A stretch of 56,329 nt of DNA from Myxococcus sp. CA023 (GTDB lineage: Bacteria > Myxococcota > Myxococcia > Myxococcales > Myxococcaceae): NCBI RefSeq assembly GCF_010998615.1, contig NZ_JAAEAH010000064.1, forward strand, positions 1-56,329. Direction: 5' to 3'. Below are positions 16,500-24,194 of the stretch, one piece after another. The notes beneath the pieces were generated by a model that did not search any database, was not told where the DNA came from, and saw only the letters and a list, made by a program, of their open reading frames with translations. Within the stretch, counting starts at the first letter, position 1, and every line of letters starts with the position of its first letter. The position numbers and the translations under genes are program-made.

Positions 16500-17999
16500 T
16501 CACTTGACGGCCGTCACCTTCAGCGCGCCGATGAGCGGTGTGATTTCGGCGTTGCCTTCCTTGCCGAAGGCGAAGTGCGTGGCGTCCGCCACCACCTGGT
16601 TGAAGGTGGGGTCCAACTGGGTCCACTCGCCCACGAAGGCCTCCACCCATTCGTGCCAGTAGAGGGCGGGCACGCCGTCCTGGTTCACCATGTAGATGAC
16701 GCCGTCCACGCGCCGGGCGGGCACTCCCGCCGCGCGCAGCAGTGCCACCGACAGGAGCGAGTGCTCCGTGCAGTCGCCCTTCTTCTGGCTCAGCACGTCT
16801 GTGGCCCGGTCCGCGCTGGCGCCGTAGTCCTTCTCCAGGTTGGAGTACACCCAGGTGTTCACCTTCTGGGCGATGCGGTACGCATCCTTTTCTGTCCCCA
16901 CAATCTGCTTCGCCAGCTCGCGGATGGCCGGCGCGTCGCTCTCCACGACGAGGGTGGACTTGAGATTCTCTCCGCCCTCCGGGTCCTTCAGCGGTAGGGG
17001 CTTGCGCGCCTTGGGGGCGGCGGCGGACAGCGTCACCTCCACGCTGCCGTCCGCCTGCGGCTTGAACTGCTGCCGGTACGTCTGCTCCTGGAACTTCGCG
17101 GGCAGGCCCTGCACCACCAGCGTGACGTGGCCGGGCACGGTGCGCGCGGACTCGGGCAGCGGCTTGGGCAGCACCACGCGGGTGAGGCCGAAGACTTCCA
17201 CCAGGTCCAGCCGCTTCGCGACGGCCTCCGTCTCCTTCCGGGCCTGCATCGTCGTGCCGTAGTCCACCAGCACCATCTCTCCGCGCTGGGTGATGTACGA
17301 AACGACGGGGACCTTCTCCTTCTCCGACACGGTGACGGCCTTGCCCAGCTTCACCTGCACGCCGTTGATGGTCCGCTGCTCCTCGGGCTCCACGGTGGTG
17401 GAGAGGCCGTAGGACTCCAGGTCCATTCCATCCAGCGAGAAGCCCGTCACCTTCGCCTTGCGCAGCAGCGCCACGCGCGGTGGGTCGGCGTCCTCCACCC
17501 GCTCCTTCGTCGGAGGCCGCTTGGGCAGGGTCTCGTCGGGGCGGCCCGGGCGCTTGCGCACCACCTGGAAGCCATCCGCGGTGGCCGTGCCCACCAGCGT
17601 CTGCGTGCCGCCGTCACCCGTCTGCTTCACGACGAAGGACAGCAGGCGCCCACCGGGCTTTGCCTCGTAGATGCGCTCCTCGTCATGCATGCGCTCCGAC
17701 ACGCGCGAGCCCACCATGGCCTTGAAGACGAGCTGGTTGGTCGTCTTCACCCGCGCGGGCTGGCCCGGCAGGACTTCCAGGTCGGTGAAGAGCCAGCCGA
17801 CCTTCTTGTCCATGAGGTACAGGCCGAAGTACTCGCCGCCCTTGGGGCGGGCGGCCTTCACCACGTCGGAGACGGGGGCCTGTGTGGCAGTGGCCTTGGC
17901 CGCCGGGGCGGGCGCCCTCGCGAGCGCGGACGGTGCGCCCACCAGCAGGGCGCACAGGGGCACGAGGGCCAGCAAGGTCGGTCGGTGCGTGCGAGTCAT
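16500..17999 (-). CDS. Secreted transglutaminase-like protein
   Basis: A 499-residue protein with a signal peptide ('LLALVPLCALLVGAPSALA'). About 300 residues of beta-rich sequence precede a transglutaminase core near the C terminus with the full triad: Cys in 'KKGDCTEHSLL', His in 'YWHEWVEAF', Asp in 'QLDPTFNQ'. Such periplasmic proteins act as cysteine proteases or amide-bond enzymes; the target is unknown. ATG 17999 was chosen for the AAGGGG just upstream and the clean signal peptide after it. Confidence 0.8.
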   Translation of the reverse strand: MTRTHRPTLLALVPLCALLVGAPSALARAPAPAAKATATQAPVSDVVKAARPKGGEYFGLYLMDKKVGWLFTDLEVLPGQPARVKTTNQLVFKAMVGSRVSERMHDEERIYEAKPGGRLLSFVVKQTGDGGTQTLVGTATADGFQVVRKRPGRPDETLPKRPPTKERVEDADPPRVALLRKAKVTGFSLDGMDLESYGLSTTVEPEEQRTINGVQVKLGKAVTVSEKEKVPVVSYITQRGEMVLVDYGTTMQARKETEAVAKRLDLVEVFGLTRVVLPKPLPESARTVPGHVTLVVQGLPAKFQEQTYRQQFKPQADGSVEVTLSAAAPKARKPLPLKDPEGGENLKSTLVVESDAPAIRELAKQIVGTEKDAYRIAQKVNTWVYSNLEKDYGASADRATDVLSQKKGDCTEHSLLSVALLRAAGVPARRVDGVIYMVNQDGVPALYWHEWVEAFVGEWTQLDPTFNQVVADATHFAFGKEGNAEITPLIGALKVTAVK

Positions 18000-18062
18000 C
18001 GTGCCCCTTCTAACGAGGGAAGGGGCCGTTGTCTTCACCCGCCCGGCCTGGCGGCGTGGGGA

Positions 18063-18530
18063 CTACAGCCGCTTGGTGAGGATGATGAGGTCGTCCCCCA
18101 CCTTGTAGAAATCCCGGATGCGCGCCTCCTCGCCGTACTTCATGGAGGCGTAGAAGCCGCGCGTGGGGCCGTAGGCCTCGGTGGCGCTCGTCTCCACGCG
18201 GATGAGGCGGCCGTTGCGGCGGCGCAGGTCGCCCTCCATGGCGGACACCAGCGCCGCGCCTACGCCCTGACCGCGAACTGCCGGTGCGGACGCAATCCAG
18301 TACAAGTCGTAGGTGTCCTCCGTCATCGGCGTGGGGCCGTAGCAGACGTAGCCCACGAGCTCGCCGTCGCGGTCCGCGACGATGATGGCGTAGTCCGTGT
18401 TGCCCGGCGTGAGCGTGGTGTTCGCCAGCTCGATGGCGACCTCAACCTCCTGCGGCGAGAAGGTTTCGATCTTTCGAATCAGGGCGGCGATTGGCGCCCG
18501 ATCCTTTTCTTCGATGGGACGGATGTCCAT
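18063..18530 (-). CDS. GNAT-family N-acetyltransferase
   Basis: A 155-residue compact GNAT: N-terminal 'MDIRPIEEKDRAPIAALI', strand 'YDLYWIASAPAVRGQGVG' carrying the acetyl-CoA loop (RGQGVG), then 'RLIRVETSA' and 'ARIRDFYKVGDDLIIL'. The start ATG lies 89 bases inside the end of the upstream ATP-grasp gene, and no later ATG would keep the fold, so the overlap is real. An acetylation target is not evident; pairing suggests it modifies or precedes the ATP-grasp product. Confidence 0.82.
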   Translation of the reverse strand: MDIRPIEEKDRAPIAALIRKIETFSPQEVEVAIELANTTLTPGNTDYAIIVADRDGELVGYVCYGPTPMTEDTYDLYWIASAPAVRGQGVGAALVSAMEGDLRRRNGRLIRVETSATEAYGPTRGFYASMKYGEEARIRDFYKVGDDLIILTKRL

Positions 18531-19521
18531 GTGCTCTCTCGAGCGCGACCTCCACGAGCCGGGACGCCAGGGCCGGATAGTCCATTCCGGCGGCCAGGGC
18601 GGCCTTGGCGAACCCCGCGCTCGGATGAAGGTCACAGTTGGGGTTGATGTCGATGACGTAGGGCACGCCCTCCGGGGATACCCGGAGGTCGACCCGTCCA
18701 TAGTCCTGACAGTCCAGTGCTGCAAAGGCTTCCAGTGCGACCTGCACGCAACGGGACTCCAGGTTCGCGTCCAGCCGGCACAATCCGCTGGTGGTGTCCC
18801 GGTACTCCGCCGACGCCGCCTCCCACTTGGCGTTGTAGGAGACGATGTTGGGTCTGTCCTCGAACGTACGACCGAAGACGATTTCCGTCAGGGGCAGCGC
18901 CTGGCGCGGCCGGTTGCCGAGCAGCGGCACATAGATTTCCCGCCCGGGGATGAACTGCTCCACCAGGGCCGGCTGATGAAACTCACGGAGCACCGCGTCA
19001 CAGGCGCGGACCAGCGCGGCGCGCTCGTGCACCACGGACTCCGACGTCACGCCCATGCTGGCGTCTTCCCGCGCGGGCTTGACGATGAGCGGCCAGGGCA
19101 GGTCCACCGCCAGTGCATCCTCCAGGCGCTCCACCACGCGGAAGGACGGCGTGGACACGCCGCGCGCGGTGAGGACTTCCTTTGCCTTGGGCTTGTGCAG
19201 CGCCAGGCCCAGGGCCAACGCGTTCGAGCCCGTGTAGGCCAGCCCCAGCGCGTCCAGCAGGCAGGGGATGGCCATCTCGCCCCGGCTGTCGGCCGCCAAC
19301 GACTCGCAGAGGTTGACGACCAGGTCCGGCTGGCGCCGGCGCAGGGTGTCCATGAAGTCGAGCCGGTCACCTTCGATGGCGAGCGGTTCGGCCAGGGTGT
19401 CGCCCTGGTTGAGGGCGTCCGCCATGGAGGAGACGACACGGACCACATCCTCCCGGGCCTCCCGCCCAGGGTCGTCCTCAAGGAGGTCGTGGTCGCGGTT
19501 GTGCAGCAGGATGATGTGCAT
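18442..19521 (-). CDS. D-Ala-D-Ala-ligase-like ATP-grasp enzyme
   Basis: The 359 residues resemble D-alanine-D-alanine ligases: N-terminal 'MHIILLHNRDHDLLEDDPG', ATP-binding 'LPWPLIVKPAREDASMGV', and the metal-binding end 'YVIDINPNCDLHPSAGF'. Substrate residues differ from true Ddl, so it probably joins another amino acid or peptide. The last about 30 residues are basic and low in order, and lie entirely in the overlap with the GNAT gene; the expected end is near 'ASRLVEVALERAHGHPSH'. ATG 19521 starts the conserved strand, though an upstream start at 19572 cannot be excluded. Confidence 0.8.
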   Translation of the reverse strand: MHIILLHNRDHDLLEDDPGREAREDVVRVVSSMADALNQGDTLAEPLAIEGDRLDFMDTLRRRQPDLVVNLCESLAADSRGEMAIPCLLDALGLAYTGSNALALGLALHKPKAKEVLTARGVSTPSFRVVERLEDALAVDLPWPLIVKPAREDASMGVTSESVVHERAALVRACDAVLREFHQPALVEQFIPGREIYVPLLGNRPRQALPLTEIVFGRTFEDRPNIVSYNAKWEAASAEYRDTTSGLCRLDANLESRCVQVALEAFAALDCQDYGRVDLRVSPEGVPYVIDINPNCDLHPSAGFAKAALAAGMDYPALASRLVEVALERAHGHPSHRRKGSGANRRPDSKDRNLLAAGG

Positions 19522-19655
19522 TCGGTGGTGCGGGAGGGTTACCACGTCCCCTGCCTTCGTCACAGTCTGCACGTGAGGCCGGCTGCTCCCCGGAAAGGTT
19601 CGCGGTACGTTTGATGACCTCCCGAGGGGGTATCCAGGAGTATGGAAAGGGAATC

Positions 19656-20951
19656 ATGCGCATTCGTGACCCCATCCACGGCACCATCCCGGTCAGCGAC
19701 CCCGAGAAGGCCGTCATCGACAGTCGGCACTACCAGCGGCTGCGGTATGTCCGACAGCTTGGCTTCGGGGACTTGGCCTTTCCCGGGGCCACGCACACGC
19801 GCCACATCCATTCTTTGGGCGCCATGCATGTCGCCTCGCGCGTGTTCGGCGCGGTGGCTGCTCGCTCGTCGCTGCCGGAGGACGTGCGGGAGCGCTTCTG
19901 TGCGGCGGTGCGTCTAGCGGTCCTCTGCCATGACCTGGGGCACATGCCGCTGTCGCATGCCTCGGAGCGCATCGCCCCGAAGCGCTCGCTCCTGCGCCTG
20001 CCATCCTGGCTGGACGGCACCGCGGAGGGCGAGCTGGCCACGCATGAGGATTACACGGCGAAAATTCTCCTCGACAGCTCGCTGACGCCCATCATCGAGA
20101 AGCACTTCGGCGGCATGGGGATTACGCCCATGGCGGCGGTGGCGTTGGTGTCGGGAGCGAAGCCGCCGAAGGACCCGGGCTTCACGCACCAGGGCGTGGA
20201 CTGGACGCCGCTGCTGCGCGCCATCGTCTCCGGCGAGCTGGACGCGGACCGCATGGACTACCTGCTGCGCGACTCCTTCTACACGGGAGTCAACTATGGC
20301 CGGTACGACATGGATTGGATTGTCAGCAACCTCAATCCCGCGATGAAGGACGGGCGGGCCTACCTCGCCCTCAGCCGGGCGGCGGCCTTCGCCTTCGAGG
20401 ACTTCCTCCTCAGCCGCTACCACATGTTCGTGTCGGTGTACCTGCACCACACCTCCGTGAACTTCGACTACATGCTGCGGCGCTACTACGAGGAGTCGCC
20501 CGGCGAGTTCGAGATTCCTTCGGATCCGGAAGAGTTCCTGCTCTGTGACGATTCGGCGCTCTGGTACACGCTGCGCCGCTCCAAGAATCAGTGGGCCCAG
20601 CGCATCAGCCAGCGGCAGGGCTACAAGCTGCTGGCGCAGTTCACGGAGCGGGACACGGGCTACGACCTGGACGTGCTGCGCAGCGCGCTGGTGTCCCACA
20701 AGTTCGACCACTACGTCGTCGAGTCCCAGAACGTGCTCAGCAAGTACACCTCCGGGCCGTCTGGCCGGGGGCCGAGCCTGTACATCATCGACGCCTCCAC
20801 CGGCCGGCTGACCGAGGTGGCGCGCTACACGCCGCTGTATCAACGCTACAGTGGAGCGGTGCGGCTCGTCCGGCTGTACGTCCGCCCAGACCAGGCGGAC
20901 AAGGCACATGCGATGATGGGCCGGGTACTTGGCCAGGCGGTGGAGTCATGA
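19656..20951 (+). CDS. HD-domain phosphohydrolase (dGTPase/SAMHD1-like)
   Basis: A 431-residue metal-dependent hydrolase. HD residues appear in 'THTRHIHSLGA', 'VLCHDLGHMPLSH' and 'SGELDADRMDYLLRD', the arrangement seen in YdhJ/SAMHD1-type proteins. It starts with the usual 'MRIRDPIHGTIPVSD'. Possible substrates are dNTPs or signalling nucleotides. ATG 19656 has a purine-rich GGAAAGGG upstream. It overlaps the Nudix-MBL gene by ATGA, so the two hydrolases are made together. Confidence 0.85.
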   Translation: MRIRDPIHGTIPVSDPEKAVIDSRHYQRLRYVRQLGFGDLAFPGATHTRHIHSLGAMHVASRVFGAVAARSSLPEDVRERFCAAVRLAVLCHDLGHMPLSHASERIAPKRSLLRLPSWLDGTAEGELATHEDYTAKILLDSSLTPIIEKHFGGMGITPMAAVALVSGAKPPKDPGFTHQGVDWTPLLRAIVSGELDADRMDYLLRDSFYTGVNYGRYDMDWIVSNLNPAMKDGRAYLALSRAAAFAFEDFLLSRYHMFVSVYLHHTSVNFDYMLRRYYEESPGEFEIPSDPEEFLLCDDSALWYTLRRSKNQWAQRISQRQGYKLLAQFTERDTGYDLDVLRSALVSHKFDHYVVESQNVLSKYTSGPSGRGPSLYIIDASTGRLTEVARYTPLYQRYSGAVRLVRLYVRPDQADKAHAMMGRVLGQAVES

Positions 20952-22471
20952 GCGAGCGTCTTCCCAGCCTGGGCCTGGACCTGCTGACCCACAGTCCGGT
21001 GGAGGCCCGCCCTTCTTCCGTGGCGCTGCTGTACCGGCGCGCGGGGGAGGGCGTGGAGGTCTTCTGGGTGAAGCGCGGCAAGGCGCTTCGCTTCGCGGGC
21101 GGTTTCTATGCCTTTCCCGGCGGCAAGCTGGACGCGGCCGACGCGGACGTGCCGGTGGCGGGCGCCAGCGGAGAGGAGGCGGCGCTGCGCTCGGCCGCGG
21201 CGCGCGAGCTCTTCGAGGAGACGGGCGTGCTGGTGGCCCACGGCGCCGAGGCGCTGTCCGCCGCGAAGGTGGCGTCGCTGCGCAAGGCGCTCCTGGACGG
21301 GACGCTGGGGTGGGGCGCTCTGTTGAAGGCGGAGGGGTTGTCGCTGAACGCGGATGACTTCCGGGCCGCGGGCAGGTGGGTGACGCCGCCGTCGCTGCCC
21401 GTGCGCTTCGATACGCGCTTCTACCTGGTGGAGATGCCCGCCCACGCGCGCGCGGAGTGGTGGCCCGGCGAGCTCGCGGAGGGCGCCTGGGTGAAGCCCG
21501 CTGATGCCCTGGCTCGGTGGGGAGATGGAACGGCGCTGCTGCACCCGCCCGCGGTGCATGCCTTCCAGGTGCTGGGCACCTTCACGGATGCGTCCGACGT
21601 CCTGGCGCGCCTGGCGACGCCTCCGTTCTGCCCGGGTTACGTCTCGCAGCGCATCGAATTCCAGCAGGGCGTGCGCGTGGTGGCGCTGGAGACTCCCACG
21701 CTGCCGCCGGCCGCGCATACCAACGCGTATGTGCTGGGCAACGGCGAGCTGCTCATCGTGGACCCGGGCGCCGCGGACGTGAAGCAGTACGCGAAGCTGC
21801 TGTCGCTGGTGTCGGGCCTGAAGGCGGAGGGGCTGCGGCCCGTGGCGGTGGTGCTCACCCACCATCACGGTGACCACGTGGGCGGCGCGCGCGCGGTGAA
21901 GGAACGCTTGGGCATCCCGCTGTGGTGCCACGCGCGTACGGCGGACCGCCTGGACTTTCCCGTGGAGCGGTTGCTGGAGGACGGTGACGTGCTGGAGCTG
22001 GCGGGCGAGGTGCCGCAGCGCTGGCGCGTGCTGCACACGCCGGGGCATGCACAGGGGCACGTGTGTCTCGTGGACGAGCGCAGCCGCTCGGCGGTGGTGG
22101 GGGACATGGTGGCTGGTGTGGGGACCATCGTCATCGACCCGCCGGAGGGGCACATGCGGGACTACCTGACGCAGCTCGCGCGGCTGCGGGACTGGCCCGT
22201 GAGCACGCTGTACCCGGCGCACGGCTCACCGATTCCGGACGGGCCCGCGAAGCTCCAGGAGTACCTGGACCACCGGGCGGCGCGGGAGGCACTCATCCTT
22301 CAGTCCGTGCCACCCAACGGCGCCACGCTGGCGCAGGTGGTGTCCCTGGCCTATGCGGACACGCCGCCGCTGCTGCATCCCATCGCGGAGCGCAGCGCGC
22401 TGGCCACCCTGGAGAAGCTGGTGGAGGAAGGCCTCGTGCGTGAGGAGTCGCTCCAGTACTTCCGCGCCTAG
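20948..22471 (+). CDS. Nudix hydrolase fused to metallo-beta-lactamase-fold hydrolase
   Basis: One 507-residue chain. The N-terminal about 230 residues carry a Nudix box ending 'ARELFEETGVL' after 'FAGGFYAFPGGKLDAA'. The C-terminal about 270 residues are a metallo-beta-lactamase fold with 'LTHHHGDHVGG', 'HTPGHAQGHVCLVD' and 'VGDMVAGVG', plus a LACTB2-like winged-helix tail ('ALATLEKLVEEGLV'). LACTB2 relatives are RNA endonucleases and other relatives are thioesterases; the Nudix part would hydrolyse a nucleotide diphosphate derivative. It is translationally coupled to the HD hydrolase. The combined substrate is unknown. Confidence 0.85.
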   Translation: MSERLPSLGLDLLTHSPVEARPSSVALLYRRAGEGVEVFWVKRGKALRFAGGFYAFPGGKLDAADADVPVAGASGEEAALRSAAARELFEETGVLVAHGAEALSAAKVASLRKALLDGTLGWGALLKAEGLSLNADDFRAAGRWVTPPSLPVRFDTRFYLVEMPAHARAEWWPGELAEGAWVKPADALARWGDGTALLHPPAVHAFQVLGTFTDASDVLARLATPPFCPGYVSQRIEFQQGVRVVALETPTLPPAAHTNAYVLGNGELLIVDPGAADVKQYAKLLSLVSGLKAEGLRPVAVVLTHHHGDHVGGARAVKERLGIPLWCHARTADRLDFPVERLLEDGDVLELAGEVPQRWRVLHTPGHAQGHVCLVDERSRSAVVGDMVAGVGTIVIDPPEGHMRDYLTQLARLRDWPVSTLYPAHGSPIPDGPAKLQEYLDHRAAREALILQSVPPNGATLAQVVSLAYADTPPLLHPIAERSALATLEKLVEEGLVREESLQYFRA

Positions 22472-23133
22472 AATCGGCCGGCGAGCCCCAGCGCCCCGCC
22501 TCCTGGGGCCAGGCTCACCGTGGGCACCATCACTATGGGGCGCTCCTGCTGGCGTCGCCGCTCGTAGGCGCCATGGGACAGCTCGAACGCGAGGATGGAC
22601 GTCGCCACGGGCACGGCGAAGGTGGTGGTGAGGACCGCCCAGGACGCTTCGTCCGACAGCGCCACGACGGCCAATGGCGCGGCCGTTCCCACCAGTCCGC
22701 CCAGCAGCGTGGGCAGGAATCCGCCTCGTGCATCCATCAGCGAGCCTCCCAGATACACGCCTGACGCCGCGCCGAGCCCCATCCCAATCGAAGCGCTGAT
22801 GAGGCTGAGGTTCCTCCCGGAGCGGCACTCGCTGTAGCCGCAGGACACCCGGTCCGACACGAGGACACCTCCGAGGAAGGTCACCGCGAGGCCAGAGGCG
22901 CCCATCAGCGCGCCGCCCACCGTTTCGCCCACCAGGCGCGCGCCCAGCGGGAACGGCGCATCCTGGGACGGATGCATCCGGGGAGAGGCCGGTGACGGAC
23001 GGCCCACCGCGTGCCGCTGCTGCGTGGCCGTCACGGGCTCTGGCATCCGCGGCGCGTCATCCGCTGGCTGGGCGAGCGCGAGGGCGGGCAGCAGGAGCGT
23101 CAGCAGGATGGGGCGGTTCGGAGGGGAGAGCAT
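22468..23133 (-). CDS. Secreted glycine-rich membrane-associated protein (paralogue A)
   Basis: A 221-residue protein with a signal peptide ('ILLTLLLPALALAQPAD'). A hydrophobic glycine-zipper-like region with repeated GG and GxxxG ('GGLVGTAAPLAVV') ends in 'GGGALGLAGRF'. A Cys pair in 'SCGYSECRSG' may form a disulphide. The C terminus resembles that of the next upstream gene, so they are paralogues. Family and role are not recognised; an outer-membrane or periplasmic location is likely. The stop overlaps the convergent Nudix-MBL stop by four bases. Confidence 0.65.
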   Translation of the reverse strand: MLSPPNRPILLTLLLPALALAQPADDAPRMPEPVTATQQRHAVGRPSPASPRMHPSQDAPFPLGARLVGETVGGALMGASGLAVTFLGGVLVSDRVSCGYSECRSGRNLSLISASIGMGLGAASGVYLGGSLMDARGGFLPTLLGGLVGTAAPLAVVALSDEASWAVLTTTFAVPVATSILAFELSHGAYERRRQQERPIVMVPTVSLAPGGGALGLAGRF

Positions 23134-23293
23134 GGGCGCTGATGCTCGTAGTGAGAACACGGCTCGGGCACGGATGCCATCGCCTCCCTGCTGGGTTTCG
23201 CGCTGAACGGACGGCGCGCGGCGTCTCGTGGCGCCGCGCTGCCGGCACGCCTCAGGAGGACTGCACCGCGGGTCGGGGGCGAGTTCCGTGGGG

Positions 23294-23352
23294 CGCTGTT
23301 CGGAAATGTCGGGACTTTGGAGCGCGAAATGTCCCGACATTTCCGAACAGCG
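23294..23352. repeat. Perfect 22-bp inverted repeat with 15-base loop
   Basis: Arms 23294-23315 and 23331-23352 are exact reverse complements; the loop is 23316-23330. The core of each arm contains TTCGGAAATGTCGGGAC. It lies between two paralogous minus-strand genes, 44 bases after the stop of the upstream one. No U-run follows on either strand. It could be an mRNA-stabilising or terminating hairpin, or a copy of a dispersed palindromic element. Confidence 0.85.
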
Positions 23353-23395
23353 AGCTCCCGAGGTGCGCAGCTGCCCCGGCCCGGGGTGCTTCGCC

Positions 23396-24166
23396 TCAGA
23401 AGCTTCCGGCGAGGCCCAGTCGAGGCCCGCGTTCGCCCATCCCGGCGACGGGGACCACCTGGAACGTGCTCGGGGCCTTGCGCGTGAGCGCGGGGCGCTC
23501 CTCCCCCGGCGATGACAGCTCATAGCCCGCCACGGCGCCCACCACGGGGAGCAGCAGCAGGAGCACCGCGCCGCCGGGTTCGGTGTCTCCGATGCCCATC
23601 AGGGCGGAGCCGACCAGCGCGCCGCCCCAGCCGATGAGGCTGCCGCCCGCGGTGGCGAGGAAGGTGCCCCGGCCGCCCATGAGCTTGCCACCCAGCCATG
23701 TCCCGGCCGGGATTCCCACCACGACACCCGTCAATCCACCGACGCTCGCGACGATGCCGCACTCGTCGCAGCCCACCGTGGACGCACCCACGAAGAAGCC
23801 CGTGATGAGGCCCAGGGAGCCCGCGATGATGCCGCCACCGGCGCCACCCAGGAACTCCACCGCCACCCGTGGCACGGGGTCCGTGGCGCGGGCGCGGGCC
23901 TTGCCAGGAAGGGCGTGTTCATTGACGGAGGTTGTGCCCTCCGTCTCCTGGCTCGTGCGGGAGTCGTCCCCGGCGTCTTCGTCGTGGCGCGTCGGCGCGT
24001 CCCAGCCGCCCGGGGCTGGAACCAGGGGCGGCGGCGTCAGCTCGGAGGATGGGGCCCGGGCGGGCTCGCTCGCGGGGGCCTCCTGCGCCCAAGCGGCGTT
24101 CTGGCCCGAGAGGACCAGCATGGCCAACCCGATGGAGTGGGCTCGTGAAACCTTCACCTGGGACAC
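23396..24166 (-). CDS. Secreted glycine-rich membrane-associated protein (paralogue B)
   Basis: About 256 residues. A signal peptide ('IGLAMLVLSGQNAAWAQ') leads into a Pro/Ala-rich linker, then a glycine-zipper hydrophobic region ('GGAGGGIIAGSLGLITGFF') and a C terminus 'GPRLGLAGSF' like that of paralogue A. A 'VGCDECGIV' Cys pair corresponds to the Cys pair there. The start is uncertain: GTG 24166 or GTG 24157, neither with a good ribosome site. It follows the cytochrome c-FTR1 gene by 28 bases and may share its transcript. Confidence 0.6.
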   Translation of the reverse strand: MSQVKVSRAHSIGLAMLVLSGQNAAWAQEAPASEPARAPSSELTPPPLVPAPGGWDAPTRHDEDAGDDSRTSQETEGTTSVNEHALPGKARARATDPVPRVAVEFLGGAGGGIIAGSLGLITGFFVGASTVGCDECGIVASVGGLTGVVVGIPAGTWLGGKLMGGRGTFLATAGGSLIGWGGALVGSALMGIGDTEPGGAVLLLLLPVVGAVAGYELSSPGEERPALTRKAPSTFQVVPVAGMGERGPRLGLAGSF

Positions 24167-24194
24167 GCTACCGCAACGACGGGCGCGCGTCGCC

